Shown here: positions 16,848-26,272 of the stretch, piece by piece
Position numbering within the stretch: the first letter of the stretch is position 1
Layout: every line of letters begins with the position of its first letter
DNA from: Lysinibacillus fusiformis
GTDB taxonomy: Bacteria > Bacillota > Bacilli > Bacillales_A > Planococcaceae
NCBI GenBank assembly: GCA_030027265.1
Contig: JASENG010000020.1
Coordinates: forward strand, 1 to 54,828
Reading direction: 5' to 3'
Length of the DNA: 54,828 nt
Notes under the pieces: model-generated
The model's database searches: none
The model's input: the letters and a program-made list of their open reading frames with translations, nothing else
Told to the model about the DNA's origin: nothing
Program-made: the position numbers and the translations under genes

Positions 16848-17108
16848 ATGATTATTTGGTTTGCAGGAGACCACAAGGATACCATTTTTCTTCCTATCGA
16901 AAGTACTCTAGCCCAGAGGATGCAAGAAAGGGTTTTCAGGAGATTTCCCAAGCTGTCGGTATGGGGGATGGCAATGACCGTAAGAAATGCTATTGACGGC
17001 TTCACAATTGAGTTAATGAGAAATGCTCAATTAGATGTCCCGGAATATGCTAACGAATGGTTACAATCTTTGAGCGATCAACTAAAAAGTAATGTGAAAG
17101 TAGGATGA
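16848..17108 (+). CDS. Hypothetical protein, possibly frameshifted
   Basis: A continuous 86-codon frame of unknown family. The second half (about residues 48-86, with IDGFTIELM and EYANEWLQ) looks like a helical protein. The first half is rich in Trp, Met and Arg. A different frame from 16856 also reads sensibly over the first half (YSSPEDARKGFQEIS and AVGMGDGND), stopping at about 17001. The real gene may therefore be one reading frame followed by the other, broken by a single-base change near 16975-16990. Local base composition is richer in G than its neighbours. The TGAGG upstream is only a fair ribosome binding site. It is followed 5 bases later by the zinc-ribbon gene. Confidence 0.4.
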   Translation: MIIWFAGDHKDTIFLPIESTLAQRMQERVFRRFPKLSVWGMAMTVRNAIDGFTIELMRNAQLDVPEYANEWLQSLSDQLKSNVKVG

Positions 17109-17113
17109 GAGCT

Positions 17114-17278
17114 ATGTTTTACTATGAGATAATTTGCAGTAGTTGCAGACAAGAATTTAAACTGTGTGAGGGTTCTCTAAAATATAAACTATTCAAGGAA
17201 AGAACGAATAAGATTTTTCGTTGTGATGCGTGTGAATCTAAAATACGCATGGATGCTATAAAAAACTTCTTCAGATAG
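17114..17278 (+). CDS. Small zinc-ribbon-like protein (54 residues)
   Basis: A 54-codon frame starting at ATG 17114 with AGGATGAG upstream, 5 bases after the preceding stop. Two CxxC pairs, CSSC near residue 8 and CDAC near residue 38, are spaced like a zinc ribbon. The overall size and spacing recall the small DUF2197/YlaI-type proteins of Bacillus, but this is not a firm match. It is soluble, with no membrane segment. It is probably cotranslated with the upstream short gene. Function is unknown; a nucleic-acid or protein contact role is possible. Confidence 0.55.
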   Translation: MFYYEIICSSCRQEFKLCEGSLKYKLFKERTNKIFRCDACESKIRMDAIKNFFR

Positions 17279-17432
17279 TTTTGCGAGAGTCATACCAATA
17301 CGAATAGATTGTTAAATCATCTTCTAAAAGTAACGGTTGCTTGTATTTAGTTAATAAAATCTCGCTGATTTATCAAGAGCAATTATGGAACAGCTCAGGT
17401 AGAAAAAAACTGAAATTATATCGACTTGATAG

Positions 17433-17474
17433 GAATCCATTTTGGACAATTTTTTCAAATTGGATTCTTTTTAT
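17433..17474 (+). terminator. Probable terminator
   Basis: GAATCCA (17433-17439) pairs with TGGATTC (17461-17467), the stem can be extended by ATTTTG/CAAAT inside, and TTTTTATTT follows. It lies about 155 bases after the zinc-ribbon gene. Confidence 0.55.
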
Positions 17475-17558
17475 TTGTCGTTAAATACAGTTTACGAGTC
17501 GTTTTTGTCAAACATTATTTAGAAGCTGCTGTTACACCATTTTATGAATAATTTATAG

Positions 17559-17717
17559 TCAGGCTACCTTTGGTGGAAATCCCGCTACTTTATTATGCCT
17601 CTTCTTTTTCATTCCAACTTTCATTGAATCTATTAATTTTTTGATGTAATTTAGTAACTTTTCTTCGTGAATGCAATCCTTAATTTGTTTTAATAAACAA
17701 AAAATTTTTAGAGTCAC
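17559..17717 (-). CDS. Possible 52-residue basic hypothetical protein
   Basis: On the minus strand a GTG start at 17717 follows AGGAGG by 7 bases, a near-ideal ribosome binding site. The 52-codon product is basic and helical (FCLLKQIKD, LINYIKK-like helices, MKKKRHNKVAGFPP). It lies in the 467-base gap between the zinc-ribbon and VanW genes and faces the VanW gene back to back. I do not recognise a family. The strong ribosome binding site and sensible amino acid content are the only support. Confidence 0.4.
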   Translation of the reverse strand: MTLKIFCLLKQIKDCIHEEKLLNYIKKLIDSMKVGMKKKRHNKVAGFPPKVA

Positions 17718-17778
17718 TTTCAGATCCTCCTGAATACACTAATAATTGGTGAACAATGTCAATTTAGGAGGAAAGTTA

Positions 17779-18819
17779 GTGAAAAAGGTTTGCGCTTTCT
17801 TTTTTATGCTCGTTTTTATCTTATTGGCTGGGTGTAGCGACCGAATAACCATGAATGAAGGAGCAGTTCAAAATACAGAAGACCTCGAAAAAAACCCCAC
17901 AGGAGCACAAAAAGTTCATGATTCTGAAAACCAGCCGGTAGACTCGATTACCTCAGAAGAAGAACCAACCACTCCAGATGAATCTATTACAGAACAGGCA
18001 TCAAACATTATCAATCTCATTGACCCGTACACAAATGAAATCATTACTTCTTTTTCTACTGAAGCGCTAGGCTATTATACTGATTCCGCTTTATTTGAAC
18101 AGCAAATTGAAGAGCTAGCAAAAAACTTGGCGCGTGGGACAGATGGGAGTGAGGGCTACGATCAGCGAATGATTCTGGATAAAGTCAGAGAAAACGGTGA
18201 ATTGCTTCAAGGCAACCCTATGATGATTTTAAAAGAGAGCGAGCTTAAAGAAAAAATTTTAGCAGTTTCTCCTGATGGAGGAGATGTGGAATTACCGCTT
18301 TATATAACAGAAACGGGTTATGATCGAGCGATTTATGACACCTTAAATAATGTAGTAATAGCAACCTATACCACTTATTTCGATAGTTCTGTTGCTGGTC
18401 GAACACATAACATCAATCAATCATCTGATGCGATCTCCAATGTGATTGTTGGAAAAGATGATTATTTTTCCTTTAATGCGACTGTTGGACCAAGAACAAA
18501 GGAAACAGGTTATCAGGAGGCACTGGAAATTATTAATGGAGACTTTGTAATGGGGATAGGCGGGGGAATCTGTCAAACATCTTCCACCTTATTTAATGCA
18601 GTCGATCAACTGGGTGTTCTTTATGTAGAGAGGCATCATCATTCCAAGGAAATTGGCTATGTACCAAAAGGAAGGGATGCTACAGTCTCCTATGGAACTT
18701 TGGACTTCCGATTTCAGAATACAACGGGTTTCCCTTTTATGATTATTTCGACAACTGCAGAGAATTCGATTACAGTTGAAATTCGAACTTCAGAAGAATA
18801 TGCCAAACAAATCCATTAG
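17779..18819 (+). CDS. VanW family lipoprotein (paralogue 1)
   Basis: A 346-residue secreted lipoprotein: lipobox LLAGCSD near residue 18, an acidic linker to about 80, then a domain shared with the gene at 25170. The C-terminal VanW domain contains NVIVGKDDYFSFN, VGPRTKETGYQ, GGGICQTSSTLFNA and HHHSKEIGYVP. VanW is found in glycopeptide-resistance clusters and in many spore-former surface proteins; its reaction is not known. GTG 17779 follows AGGAGG by 7 bases, so the ATG at 17746 is rejected. No vanHAX-type resistance genes are present, so a resistance role is not implied. A terminator follows. Confidence 0.88.
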   Translation: MKKVCAFFFMLVFILLAGCSDRITMNEGAVQNTEDLEKNPTGAQKVHDSENQPVDSITSEEEPTTPDESITEQASNIINLIDPYTNEIITSFSTEALGYYTDSALFEQQIEELAKNLARGTDGSEGYDQRMILDKVRENGELLQGNPMMILKESELKEKILAVSPDGGDVELPLYITETGYDRAIYDTLNNVVIATYTTYFDSSVAGRTHNINQSSDAISNVIVGKDDYFSFNATVGPRTKETGYQEALEIINGDFVMGIGGGICQTSSTLFNAVDQLGVLYVERHHHSKEIGYVPKGRDATVSYGTLDFRFQNTTGFPFMIISTTAENSITVEIRTSEEYAKQIH

Positions 18820-18826
18820 CCAAACT

Positions 18827-18862
18827 AAAAAATAGACACTGTTAAATGGTGTCTATTTTTTA
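18827..18862 (+). terminator. Terminator after VanW paralogue 1
   Basis: AAAAATAGACAC (18827-18838) pairs with GTGTCTATTTTT (from 18850), and the right arm continues into a T run. Confidence 0.85.
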
Positions 18863-19095
18863 ATAGAAAAACAAATCAACTCATAAAAAGTTATTAAACT
18901 TTTAAAATATCTATACTTTATAACTAGTTTTTATTTTTTATTTAGTAGTAATGTTCTAAATTTATATTTAATTACCATTATTTTTAGTATATAATTAATT
19001 CTGATAATATTACACAAAAAGGGAGGGTTTTACAATTTTAACTTCATTATTCAAATAATTGAATATGGGAAATCGCATCAAGGGGGGCTAATTTA

Positions 19096-21210
19096 TTGTT
19101 TACAAAATATAAAAAGCCAAAAAAGCAAAAGGCTCAAGCAGATGAGAATGAGTCAAAAAAACAGAAAGTTCGTAAGGATCGAACGAAATTAAAAAAGCAA
19201 AAGGTTAAGAAGAACCCAACTAGTAAGCGAGGACGGATGATCAGTCTCCGAACACGTTTTATCAGTGCTGTTTTATTGATTTCAATTATTCCCTTAATAG
19301 CAGTAGCATTCTTTATTCAAAATAATAATAGTGGTATTTTGATAGAAAAAGAACAAAGTGCTATGGAGGATCTTGCAGTTAGTAAAGCACAATCCATCGA
19401 GCAATGGTTCGACTCACAGATTTCAGAAATGCAGGTGGCTGCAGCAAGCGATGTCATGAAAACGATGGATGCTGAGCGGATTTTGCCTTATATTAATATG
19501 CTGGAAAATCGTTCTGATGTGTTCGAAACAATGTTTGTTATCGATAAGGAACGAACTGTCCTTACGCATACATTAAAGGGAAGTATTGGAGCAGACTATA
19601 GCAATCAAAGCTATGTCCCAACTGTATTTGGCGGAAAATCTGTTTTCTCGGAGGTTTTAACTTCAGAAGAAACCGGGAATCGCGTTGTAATTGCGGCTAC
19701 ACCAATTATCAATGACAAAGGTCTAATTGTAGGTATTTTGGCTGGTGCAGCAAACCTTGAAGCACTGATTGATACATATTTATCAGAAGAAGGAGATTCT
19801 GCTAATCTAATTACTTTAGTCGATGGACAAGGAATCATTCAGGAATCACCTACTGAAGAATTAGTTGGAAGTAAACTTGAAGAGGCTAATCTTGGTACAT
19901 TAAGCTCGTATTTAGAAAAAAGTGTAGTGGAACCAGGTATATCTACTTTTGATTATAATGATGAAGAATACATTATTACCTATACACCGATTAAGTCTGT
20001 CGGTTATGGCTTAAGTATCTATACACCTTCCAAGGATGTACTTTCCGATTCAATCGCGCTAAGAGATACCACTATTATCATGATAGTAATAGCAGCAATC
20101 GCTATTATCTTAGTAACCTTTGTAATTGTCAGAAGCATTACAAAACCAATTCTAGTTCTTTCGTCAAAAATGGAGAGAATTGCAACAGGTGATTTAACGA
20201 CAACAATCATTAAAACTAAACGCCGGGATGAAATTGGCCAACTTTCAAATAACTTTAATTTGATGATTGATAACATTAAGCATTTAGTTTCCGAAATTAA
20301 GAAAGCATCAGATAATGTTCTTTCTTCTTCAGAAGAATTATCAGCAAGTTCTGATGAAACCGTTCAAGCAACTGAGCAAATCAGCGCTTCAATTCAAACA
20401 ATCGCTTCAAATACTGAAACACAAGTCAGCTTTACAGATAATGCCAAGAATGTTGTTTCGAATATATCCAATGGGATTTCAACAATTGCCGATAATATCG
20501 AAAGAACAAACGAACTTTCCAGCCAGGCAGTGGAAGCTTCAAGTTCAGGTACTCAAGTAATCGGTACAACAATTAGCTATATGAAAGCCGTTGAAGAAAA
20601 GACCAATGCGGCGTCGCGAACAATCAATGGCTTAGGGAAAAAATCTTCGGAAATTAACGATATTATTTCGGTTATCACGGATATTGCCAGCCAAACGAAT
20701 TTACTTGCCCTCAACGCAGCTATTGAAGCAGCAAGAGCAGGGGAATATGGGAGAGGATTTGCGGTTGTTGCAGATGAAGTTCGTAAATTGGCTGAACAAT
20801 CTAGCAAAGCTTCTGGACAAATCAGTGAATTAATTAAAGATATTCAAAATGAAATTACCTTATCGATTCAGGCGATGGATGAAGGGAACTCTGCTGTCAA
20901 TGATGGGAAAGAATTAGTTGGTCGGGCAGGCAGCGAATTTGATAATATCGCAAAGGCTGTCGATAAAGTTTCACTTCATATGAAAGAGATATTAGATGAG
21001 AGTCAACAAATTAAAAACGCTTCAGAAAAAATGGTTGATGAAATCGAACATATTTCCCAGATTTCGATCGAGGCTTCCCGTAACACGCAAGAAATTGCTT
21101 CGGCATCAGAGCAGCAAAATAGTTCAATGGAAGAGATTGCGGCATCTGCAGATAATTTAGCGAATATGGCTGAAAATTTAAAAGCAGCCGCGCAAGCTTT
21201 CAAAATGTAA
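19096..21210 (+). CDS. Methyl-accepting chemotaxis protein with dCache-type sensor and Lys-rich tail
   Basis: A 704-residue chemoreceptor. An unusual cytoplasmic N-terminal extension of about 45 residues is packed with KKQK-type repeats. TM1 lies at about 52-72, followed by a double-Cache-like external sensor (about 75-325), TM2 (about 328-350), HAMP, and a full signalling domain whose hairpin tip reads [20 protein letters not shown] near residue 535. The receptor should control CheA through CheW; those genes are not in the window. TTG 19096 follows GGGGGG by 8 bases. No amino-acid-sensing dCache motif was recognised, so the ligand is unknown. No sigma-D promoter of the Bacillus type was found in the AT-rich region 18863-19095. 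Confidence 0.92.
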   Translation: MFTKYKKPKKQKAQADENESKKQKVRKDRTKLKKQKVKKNPTSKRGRMISLRTRFISAVLLISIIPLIAVAFFIQNNNSGILIEKEQSAMEDLAVSKAQSIEQWFDSQISEMQVAAASDVMKTMDAERILPYINMLENRSDVFETMFVIDKERTVLTHTLKGSIGADYSNQSYVPTVFGGKSVFSEVLTSEETGNRVVIAATPIINDKGLIVGILAGAANLEALIDTYLSEEGDSANLITLVDGQGIIQESPTEELVGSKLEEANLGTLSSYLEKSVVEPGISTFDYNDEEYIITYTPIKSVGYGLSIYTPSKDVLSDSIALRDTTIIMIVIAAIAIILVTFVIVRSITKPILVLSSKMERIATGDLTTTIIKTKRRDEIGQLSNNFNLMIDNIKHLVSEIKKASDNVLSSSEELSASSDETVQATEQISASIQTIASNTETQVSFTDNAKNVVSNISNGISTIADNIERTNELSSQAVEASSSGTQVIGTTISYMKAVEEKTNAASRTINGLGKKSSEINDIISVITDIASQTNLLALNAAIEAARAGEYGRGFAVVADEVRKLAEQSSKASGQISELIKDIQNEITLSIQAMDEGNSAVNDGKELVGRAGSEFDNIAKAVDKVSLHMKEILDESQQIKNASEKMVDEIEHISQISIEASRNTQEIASASEQQNSSMEEIAASADNLANMAENLKAAAQAFKM

Positions 21211-21220
21211 CAATAAATAA

Positions 21221-21262
21221 AGGCAATATTTTCGTTTGCTAAAACGAAAATATTGTCTTTTT
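21221..21262 (+). terminator. Terminator after the chemoreceptor gene
   Basis: A long AT-rich stem (21222-21237 with 21242-21257, AGGCAATATTTTCGTTT against its complement with one mismatch) followed by T5. Confidence 0.85.
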
Positions 21263-21275
21263 CAATCTAAACAAA

Positions 21276-21306
21276 AGTATACTTCTTTCCCATTAAGACA
21301 ATCCTA
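21276..21306 (+). promoter_or_regulatory. Candidate sigma-G-like promoter of the ger operon
   Basis: AGTATA (21276-21281), an 18-base spacer and AATCCTA (21300-21306) resemble the forespore sigma-G pattern (TGAATA, about 17-18 bases, CATACTA) with mismatches. The position, about 30 bases before the gerA-type start, fits a germinant receptor operon, which is normally made in the forespore. Confidence 0.35.
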
Positions 21307-21335
21307 TGGAAAGATAGGAAATGGAGAGAGGTTTT

Positions 21336-22865
21336 ATGTTTAGAGGAAATAAAAAGAAAGAAATTTCAACTAAGAATGCAGTAAAGAAAGAAGAATCAAA
21401 ACAAATACCGATTCCATCTTCGAAAATGGAATTTCTAGATAAACTGAAAGAGACTATGCACTCACCAGCTGATTTAATTGTCAAGAAAATAAGTGACACC
21501 ATTACAATTGTTTTTCTAGACTTTTTAATCGATGGAAAAACTTTAAATGAACAAATATTAACCACACTAGAAAAAGTTAATAGTGCACCGCCAAAAGTTA
21601 TTAAAGAAAACCTTTTAATAGCTGAAGTTGACTTAGTCACGGAGTTAAATAAATCTGTATTTGAACTGTTAATTGGGGCTGTGTTAATTCATGTTGACGG
21701 TTATCCTGAACTTGTTGTCTCAAAAATTTCCTCATACCAATCGAGAGGTCTGTCGGCACCTGAAAATGAATCCCAGGTTATTGGATCACAAGTTGGATTC
21801 AACGAAAGTCTAGCAACAAATATATCACTCGTTCGTCGTTACATTACTAACCCTAAACTATGCAATGAAAAGTTTGTTCTAGGAAAAGAAACGAATACTT
21901 CAGTTTCAGTTTTATACGTTCACGGTATTGCATCCGAGCAGCACGTTAATACTGTTCGTCAAAGAATCCAAGATCTAGATTTAACAGATCTTATTGATAG
22001 TGCCGTTTTAGCGGAATTAATTGATGATAATTCATTATCAATGTTTCCACAAATGCTATTAACAGAAAGACCTGATAGGTTTTGTGATGGCCTTGTTAGC
22101 GGGAAAGTGGGCATAATTGTAAACGGAAGTTCTATGGCAATCCTTAGTCCATATACCTTCTTTGAATTTTTTCAAAGTAGGGAAGACCAAAATCTTCGTT
22201 GGCCAATTGCTACGTTTATTCGGTTATTGCGTTTTGCGGCTATCTTAATATCGATTTTTTTAACACCTATATATGTTGCAGCACTAACTTTTCATTATGA
22301 GGTAATTCCTCAACCCTTACTTGTACCCTTAAGTGAATCAAGAGCAGTCGTCCCGTTTCCTCCAATAATAGAAGCTATAGTTTTAGAATTAATTATAGAA
22401 TTACTGCGCGAAGCAGGGGCAAGATTACCTACAAAAGTTGGTCAGACAATTGGGATTGTAGGAGGTATTGTCTTAGGTACTGCAGCTGTACAAGCAGGGA
22501 TTACAAGTAACATATTAATTATTATTATTGCGTTATGTGCACTATCTTCTTTTACGACACCAAATTATTTAATGGGGAACGTAATCCGAATATTACGATT
22601 TCCAATCATTATTTTGGCTGGGTTTTGGGGATTTTACGGTGTCATGCTGGCATTTTGCTACTTGATCATTCATTTATTAAGACAATCTAGTCTAGGATCA
22701 CCCTATACCGCACCCATTTATCCGCCTAGATGGAAAGATTGGCCAGATAGTCTTATCAGATTGCCATTCCCTCTAGTCAAACGTCATTCCGTGGATACAA
22801 GATCCAGTGATACAGGGAAAGATACAAGTAACAGCCTTTCAAAAGAAGAGAAGGTGACAAGATGA
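21336..22865 (+). CDS. Spore germination receptor subunit A (GerA family)
   Basis: A 509-residue GerA-type subunit of a nutrient germinant receptor in the spore inner membrane. The soluble N-terminal half (about 1-250) contains VLYVHGIAS and SMFPQMLLTERPD, then GKVGIIVNGSSMAI. Four or five membrane helices follow, with RLLRFAAI, GARLPTKVGQTIGIVGG and FTTPNYLMGN, all typical of the family. The hydrophilic C-tail carries Ser and Thr. ATG 21336 has GGAGAGAGG about 5 bases upstream and is preferred over ATG 21321. Its stop overlaps the next ATG (ATGA), so it is coupled to the B subunit. Confidence 0.95.
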   Translation: MFRGNKKKEISTKNAVKKEESKQIPIPSSKMEFLDKLKETMHSPADLIVKKISDTITIVFLDFLIDGKTLNEQILTTLEKVNSAPPKVIKENLLIAEVDLVTELNKSVFELLIGAVLIHVDGYPELVVSKISSYQSRGLSAPENESQVIGSQVGFNESLATNISLVRRYITNPKLCNEKFVLGKETNTSVSVLYVHGIASEQHVNTVRQRIQDLDLTDLIDSAVLAELIDDNSLSMFPQMLLTERPDRFCDGLVSGKVGIIVNGSSMAILSPYTFFEFFQSREDQNLRWPIATFIRLLRFAAILISIFLTPIYVAALTFHYEVIPQPLLVPLSESRAVVPFPPIIEAIVLELIIELLREAGARLPTKVGQTIGIVGGIVLGTAAVQAGITSNILIIIIALCALSSFTTPNYLMGNVIRILRFPIIILAGFWGFYGVMLAFCYLIIHLLRQSSLGSPYTAPIYPPRWKDWPDSLIRLPFPLVKRHSVDTRSSDTGKDTSNSLSKEEKVTR

Positions 22866-23974
22866 AATCTACTCTCCATATCAGTGATAACCAAAAAATT
22901 AGTTCCTCTCTTTTCTTTTTTGTGGTGTTAGCTACTCAAATAGGAGTTGGAATCCACGGTTTTCAACGAGTCATCGTAAAAGATGCGAGTAACGATGCTT
23001 GGATTTCCGTCATATTAGCTTATATTTTTTCACATATTGTTGTCTATTTCATGTTTAAAACATTATCATTAACAACGTCTGATGATTTATATGGAATCCA
23101 TCAAGATTTATTTGGGAAATACTTTGGCAATTTTCTTAATCTACTCTATGTACTATATTGTTCCTTCTCTTTCTATTCTGTAATTAGAAATTATATTGAG
23201 GTAATAAACACTTGGGTATTTCCCAATCTACCGCAGTGGTTCATTTCAATAACTTTACTGTTACTTGTGATTTATGCTTTTACTGGCGGATTACGTGTTA
23301 TGGTTGGCGTCTGTTTTTTTTCCTTTATAACAGGGCTTTGGATATTAATTATTTTGTATATGACATTAAAATATGCACATTTTAATCATCTACTACCGGT
23401 ATTCGGAAATGATTTAAAAAGTATCCTTAGGGGTGCTTATTCAATGACCTTTACGATAGTTGGATTTGAAATAATTAATATACTATATCCATTTGCTAAG
23501 GAGAAGGACAAAGTACAAAAATATGTTCATATGGGCCTCCTTTTTACTCTGTTTATTTATTTGTCCATCATATTAGTAACACTTGTATATTTTAGTGAAG
23601 AACAATTAGAAAGAACAGTCTGGGCAACTCTTACTTTATTTAGTGTTGTTAAACTCCCATTTATTGAAAGAATCGAAATCATAATTATCTGCTTTTGGAT
23701 GATTATTATTTTACCGAATCTCTGTTTATTCTCATGGGCAGCATATCGAGGAATTAATCGAATCAAAAATATAAAGGCAACAACTTTTATCTGGATTTTT
23801 AGTATCCTAATTTTTTTCGCTAATATCCCTATTCTATCTCGCATTCAGATTGATAAAGCAAACAACATATTTGCTCAAATTGCGTTTTGCATAGTTTTTA
23901 TCTATCCTTTTCTACTTTATATTATTGCATTTTCCAAAAAGATGTTGACCAAAAAGCGGGAGAGACGAAATTGA
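22862..23974 (+). CDS. Spore germination permease-like subunit B (GerB family)
   Basis: A 370-residue membrane protein of the GerB/APC-like family with about ten helices. It opens with QKISSSLFFFVVLATQIGVG, the family N-terminal pattern. GerB subunits are thought to bind the germinant. The gene overlaps gerA by ATGA and its own stop overlaps the gerC start as TTGA, so the three are translated as one unit. It ends in a basic tail (KKMLTKKRERRN). Confidence 0.95.
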   Translation: MKSTLHISDNQKISSSLFFFVVLATQIGVGIHGFQRVIVKDASNDAWISVILAYIFSHIVVYFMFKTLSLTTSDDLYGIHQDLFGKYFGNFLNLLYVLYCSFSFYSVIRNYIEVINTWVFPNLPQWFISITLLLLVIYAFTGGLRVMVGVCFFSFITGLWILIILYMTLKYAHFNHLLPVFGNDLKSILRGAYSMTFTIVGFEIINILYPFAKEKDKVQKYVHMGLLFTLFIYLSIILVTLVYFSEEQLERTVWATLTLFSVVKLPFIERIEIIIICFWMIIILPNLCLFSWAAYRGINRIKNIKATTFIWIFSILIFFANIPILSRIQIDKANNIFAQIAFCIVFIYPFLLYIIAFSKKMLTKKRERRN

Positions 23975-25089
23975 AAAAAGTAAAATTAATATTTATGCTG
24001 GTATTGTGTTCTATATTAATAATGGGATGTGCAGAATCAAAAATTCTTGAAAGGGTCAGTTTAGTTACATTGATTGGATATGACTTGGAAGAAGAAAATA
24101 AAGTTACTACCACTTCTGTTATTCGACAAATCAATCCTGAATTTCAGAGTAAAGTCGAGGTTCAATCAGCAACAGAAGGCACAAGTAAAGGGACTCGAAT
24201 CAAGGTCGATATGAAAACAGCAAAAAAAATAGCGGCTGGTCAATTGCGGGTTGTATTATTCGGAGAAGAGTTGGCAGAAAATGGGCTTAATGAGAGTATA
24301 CACACATTAATGATGAATAATGAGTTAAGTACAAGTGTATATCTTGCTGTAGTAAGAGGCACATCAAAATCAATTCTTGAATATAAGTACAATGAAATTA
24401 CTGATCTTGGGCAACACATTTATAACCTCATAGATCATAATGTGAAACAGGAACAAACAATCTCCTCAACCACACATGAAATTGCTAGAGATTATTATTC
24501 TAAAGATCGACATTTTGCATTACCGATTCTTGCGAAGAATGGTGAATTTGTTCAAATTGACGGTATGGGATTTTTTAGTTCCGGCAAAATGGTTGGGGAA
24601 CTTCCGGCAGATGATATGTTATATATTATGATGATGCAAGATAACTTTAAAAATGGAAAACTTGACCTAGGGTTGGATGGAGAATCAGTTGACCCGACCA
24701 AATTCAAGGACAAGGAATTGCAAATTGCAGTAGACTCTATCAAGACTATAAGAGGGATTAAAGTAGTAAATCCAGATAAAAATGAATTTGATTTGACAGT
24801 TAAAATGAAATGTAGATTATTAGAAATCTCTTCCGAAGTTTCGACGAGCGATGTTAAAGTACTAAATAAAATAGAGAAATCAATGAGTAAAAAAATTGAA
24901 AGTGAACTATCTAGAATTCTTGAGTATAGTCAAGAGATTAATTCGGATATTTATGGTTTTGGGGAACAGTATAGAGCGCAGGTTCGAGGATCAGATCTTA
25001 CCGAAGAAAAATGGACTGAGAAGTATCAAGAAATGAAAGTAAATATTAATGTGGATGTAGAGATTATTCGAAATGGCGTATTTGAATAA
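23971..25089 (+). CDS. Spore germination lipoprotein subunit C (GerC family)
   Basis: A 372-residue lipoprotein with lipobox IMGCAES near residue 19, then the GerC domains: SLVTLIGYD-type strand, KIAAGQLRVVLFGEELAENG, and a C-terminal domain ending EKYQEMKVNINVDVEIIRNG. GerC completes the receptor on the outer face of the spore inner membrane. The start is TTG 23971, which overlaps the gerB stop (TTGA) and follows GGGAGAG by 6 bases; this gives a proper lipoprotein signal, unlike the ATG at 23887. The order A-B-C is the usual one. Confidence 0.93.
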   Translation: MKKVKLIFMLVLCSILIMGCAESKILERVSLVTLIGYDLEEENKVTTTSVIRQINPEFQSKVEVQSATEGTSKGTRIKVDMKTAKKIAAGQLRVVLFGEELAENGLNESIHTLMMNNELSTSVYLAVVRGTSKSILEYKYNEITDLGQHIYNLIDHNVKQEQTISSTTHEIARDYYSKDRHFALPILAKNGEFVQIDGMGFFSSGKMVGELPADDMLYIMMMQDNFKNGKLDLGLDGESVDPTKFKDKELQIAVDSIKTIRGIKVVNPDKNEFDLTVKMKCRLLEISSEVSTSDVKVLNKIEKSMSKKIESELSRILEYSQEINSDIYGFGEQYRAQVRGSDLTEEKWTEKYQEMKVNINVDVEIIRNGVFE

Positions 25090-25169
25090 TTTCAATATTC
25101 ATTTTCATATTTCCACACGATTGGGGCAAGATAAATTCAACTACAGACAATAGTTAGGTTGGGTTTAAC

Positions 25170-26111
25170 ATGTTTGAAATACACAGAATAATAATAATGG
25201 TTCTTCCTTTTTTTCTAACGTTAAATATGATGCAAATAAAAGCTGAGGAAACCAAGCAGGAAGAAGTAATTACCGAAAGAACCATTAAAATCATTGATCC
25301 TTTAACAAAAGATATAGTAAAGACCATTACGCCAACTGATTATCAATTAGCAACCGACATCACTCAATACAAGAAAGAATTGGAAGAATGGGTTTATCAA
25401 TTTTCGAAGGGCTCTAAAACCGAAAGTGGTTATCAAATACCGATGATTTTGGATAAGATTGATCAAAATGGAGAAATCATTAAAGGTAGGCCTCTTATAA
25501 CGGTAAACGAAGAGTTGCTGGTCGATCAGATTATTCAACATTCCTTTTCGGGGGGAGAGATTAAGCTTCCTTTAAATTATACACAGAGTGATTATAGCGA
25601 AAAGGATATTCCGCATTTAAATGAAGTCGTGCTTGCTTCCTATACAACTTATTTTAGAGCCTATAAATCGGGGAGAAGCAAAAACATCGAACTTTCTGCA
25701 ATGGCGATTAATAATGTGATTGTCGGAAATAACGATATATTTTCTTTTAATTCCGTTGTCGGACCAAGGGATGTCGCAGCCGGCTATCAAATGGCACCCG
25801 AAATTATTCGGGGGAAAATGGTGATGGGCATCGGGGGCGGAATTTGTCAAACTTCCTCAACATTATTTAATGCAGTGGACAAATTAGAATTGAGAATTCT
25901 CGAGAGGCATAATCATTCAAAGGACGTCGGTTATGTACCGGAAGGAAGAGATGCTACAGTTTCCTTTGGAGGATTGGATTTTAAATTTCAGAACAATCTG
26001 GGCATTCCTTTCTTAGTTAAAAGTTATTATCAAAAGGGAGCAATTACGATACAAATTAAAACATCAAAAGAATATGAGCAAATCCTTAAAAATGAACTAA
26101 GTAAACGTTAA
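25170..26111 (+). CDS. VanW family secreted protein (paralogue 2)
   Basis: A 313-residue protein clearly paralogous to the product at 17779. Shared blocks include IDPLTKDIVKTI, QIPMILDKI.QNGE, ASYTTYF, NNVIVGNNDIFSFN, VGPRDVAAGYQ, GGGICQTSSTLFNA and NHSKDVGYVPEGRDATVS. It has an ordinary signal peptide (cleavage likely near KAEE, about residue 26) with no lipobox, so unlike its partner it is probably released or wall-associated. ATG 25170 has only a weak ribosome binding site (AGGTTGGG). It starts 80 bases after gerC and may be read from the ger promoter. The reaction of VanW proteins is unknown. Confidence 0.85.
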   Translation: MFEIHRIIIMVLPFFLTLNMMQIKAEETKQEEVITERTIKIIDPLTKDIVKTITPTDYQLATDITQYKKELEEWVYQFSKGSKTESGYQIPMILDKIDQNGEIIKGRPLITVNEELLVDQIIQHSFSGGEIKLPLNYTQSDYSEKDIPHLNEVVLASYTTYFRAYKSGRSKNIELSAMAINNVIVGNNDIFSFNSVVGPRDVAAGYQMAPEIIRGKMVMGIGGGICQTSSTLFNAVDKLELRILERHNHSKDVGYVPEGRDATVSFGGLDFKFQNNLGIPFLVKSYYQKGAITIQIKTSKEYEQILKNELSKR

Positions 26112-26137
26112 AGACACAAATGCTGTGTCTTTTTTTT
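26110..26137 (+). terminator. Terminator after VanW paralogue 2
   Basis: AAAGACACA pairs with TGTGTCTTT (26110-26118 and 26124-26132), T8 follows. The stem begins within the stop codon. Confidence 0.9.
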
Positions 26138-26272
26138 ATGATGACTTATGCCTTGCTTGAGGAATAAGAAGGTAGCATAATGATAAAGTAAGTAGAAAAT
26201 TTAGAATTTAATAGTGATTGATGAAAAAATAGACAAGATTATGAATCAACTTAAGAAAGGAATGTTTCTTAT

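Noticed and set aside
18863..19095. Sigma-D promoter for the chemoreceptor gene
   Set aside because: No TAAA plus GCCGATAA arrangement could be found in this AT-rich stretch.
15842..21210. A chemotaxis operon from the CheR and chemoreceptor genes
   Set aside because: No cheA, cheW, cheB or cheY is present; the CheR gene is coupled to a hybrid kinase and the receptor gene is separated by terminators.
17779..26111. Glycopeptide-resistance locus because of VanW domains
   Set aside because: No vanH, vanA/B, vanX, vanR or vanS genes accompany them; VanW domains are common in spore-formers without resistance.
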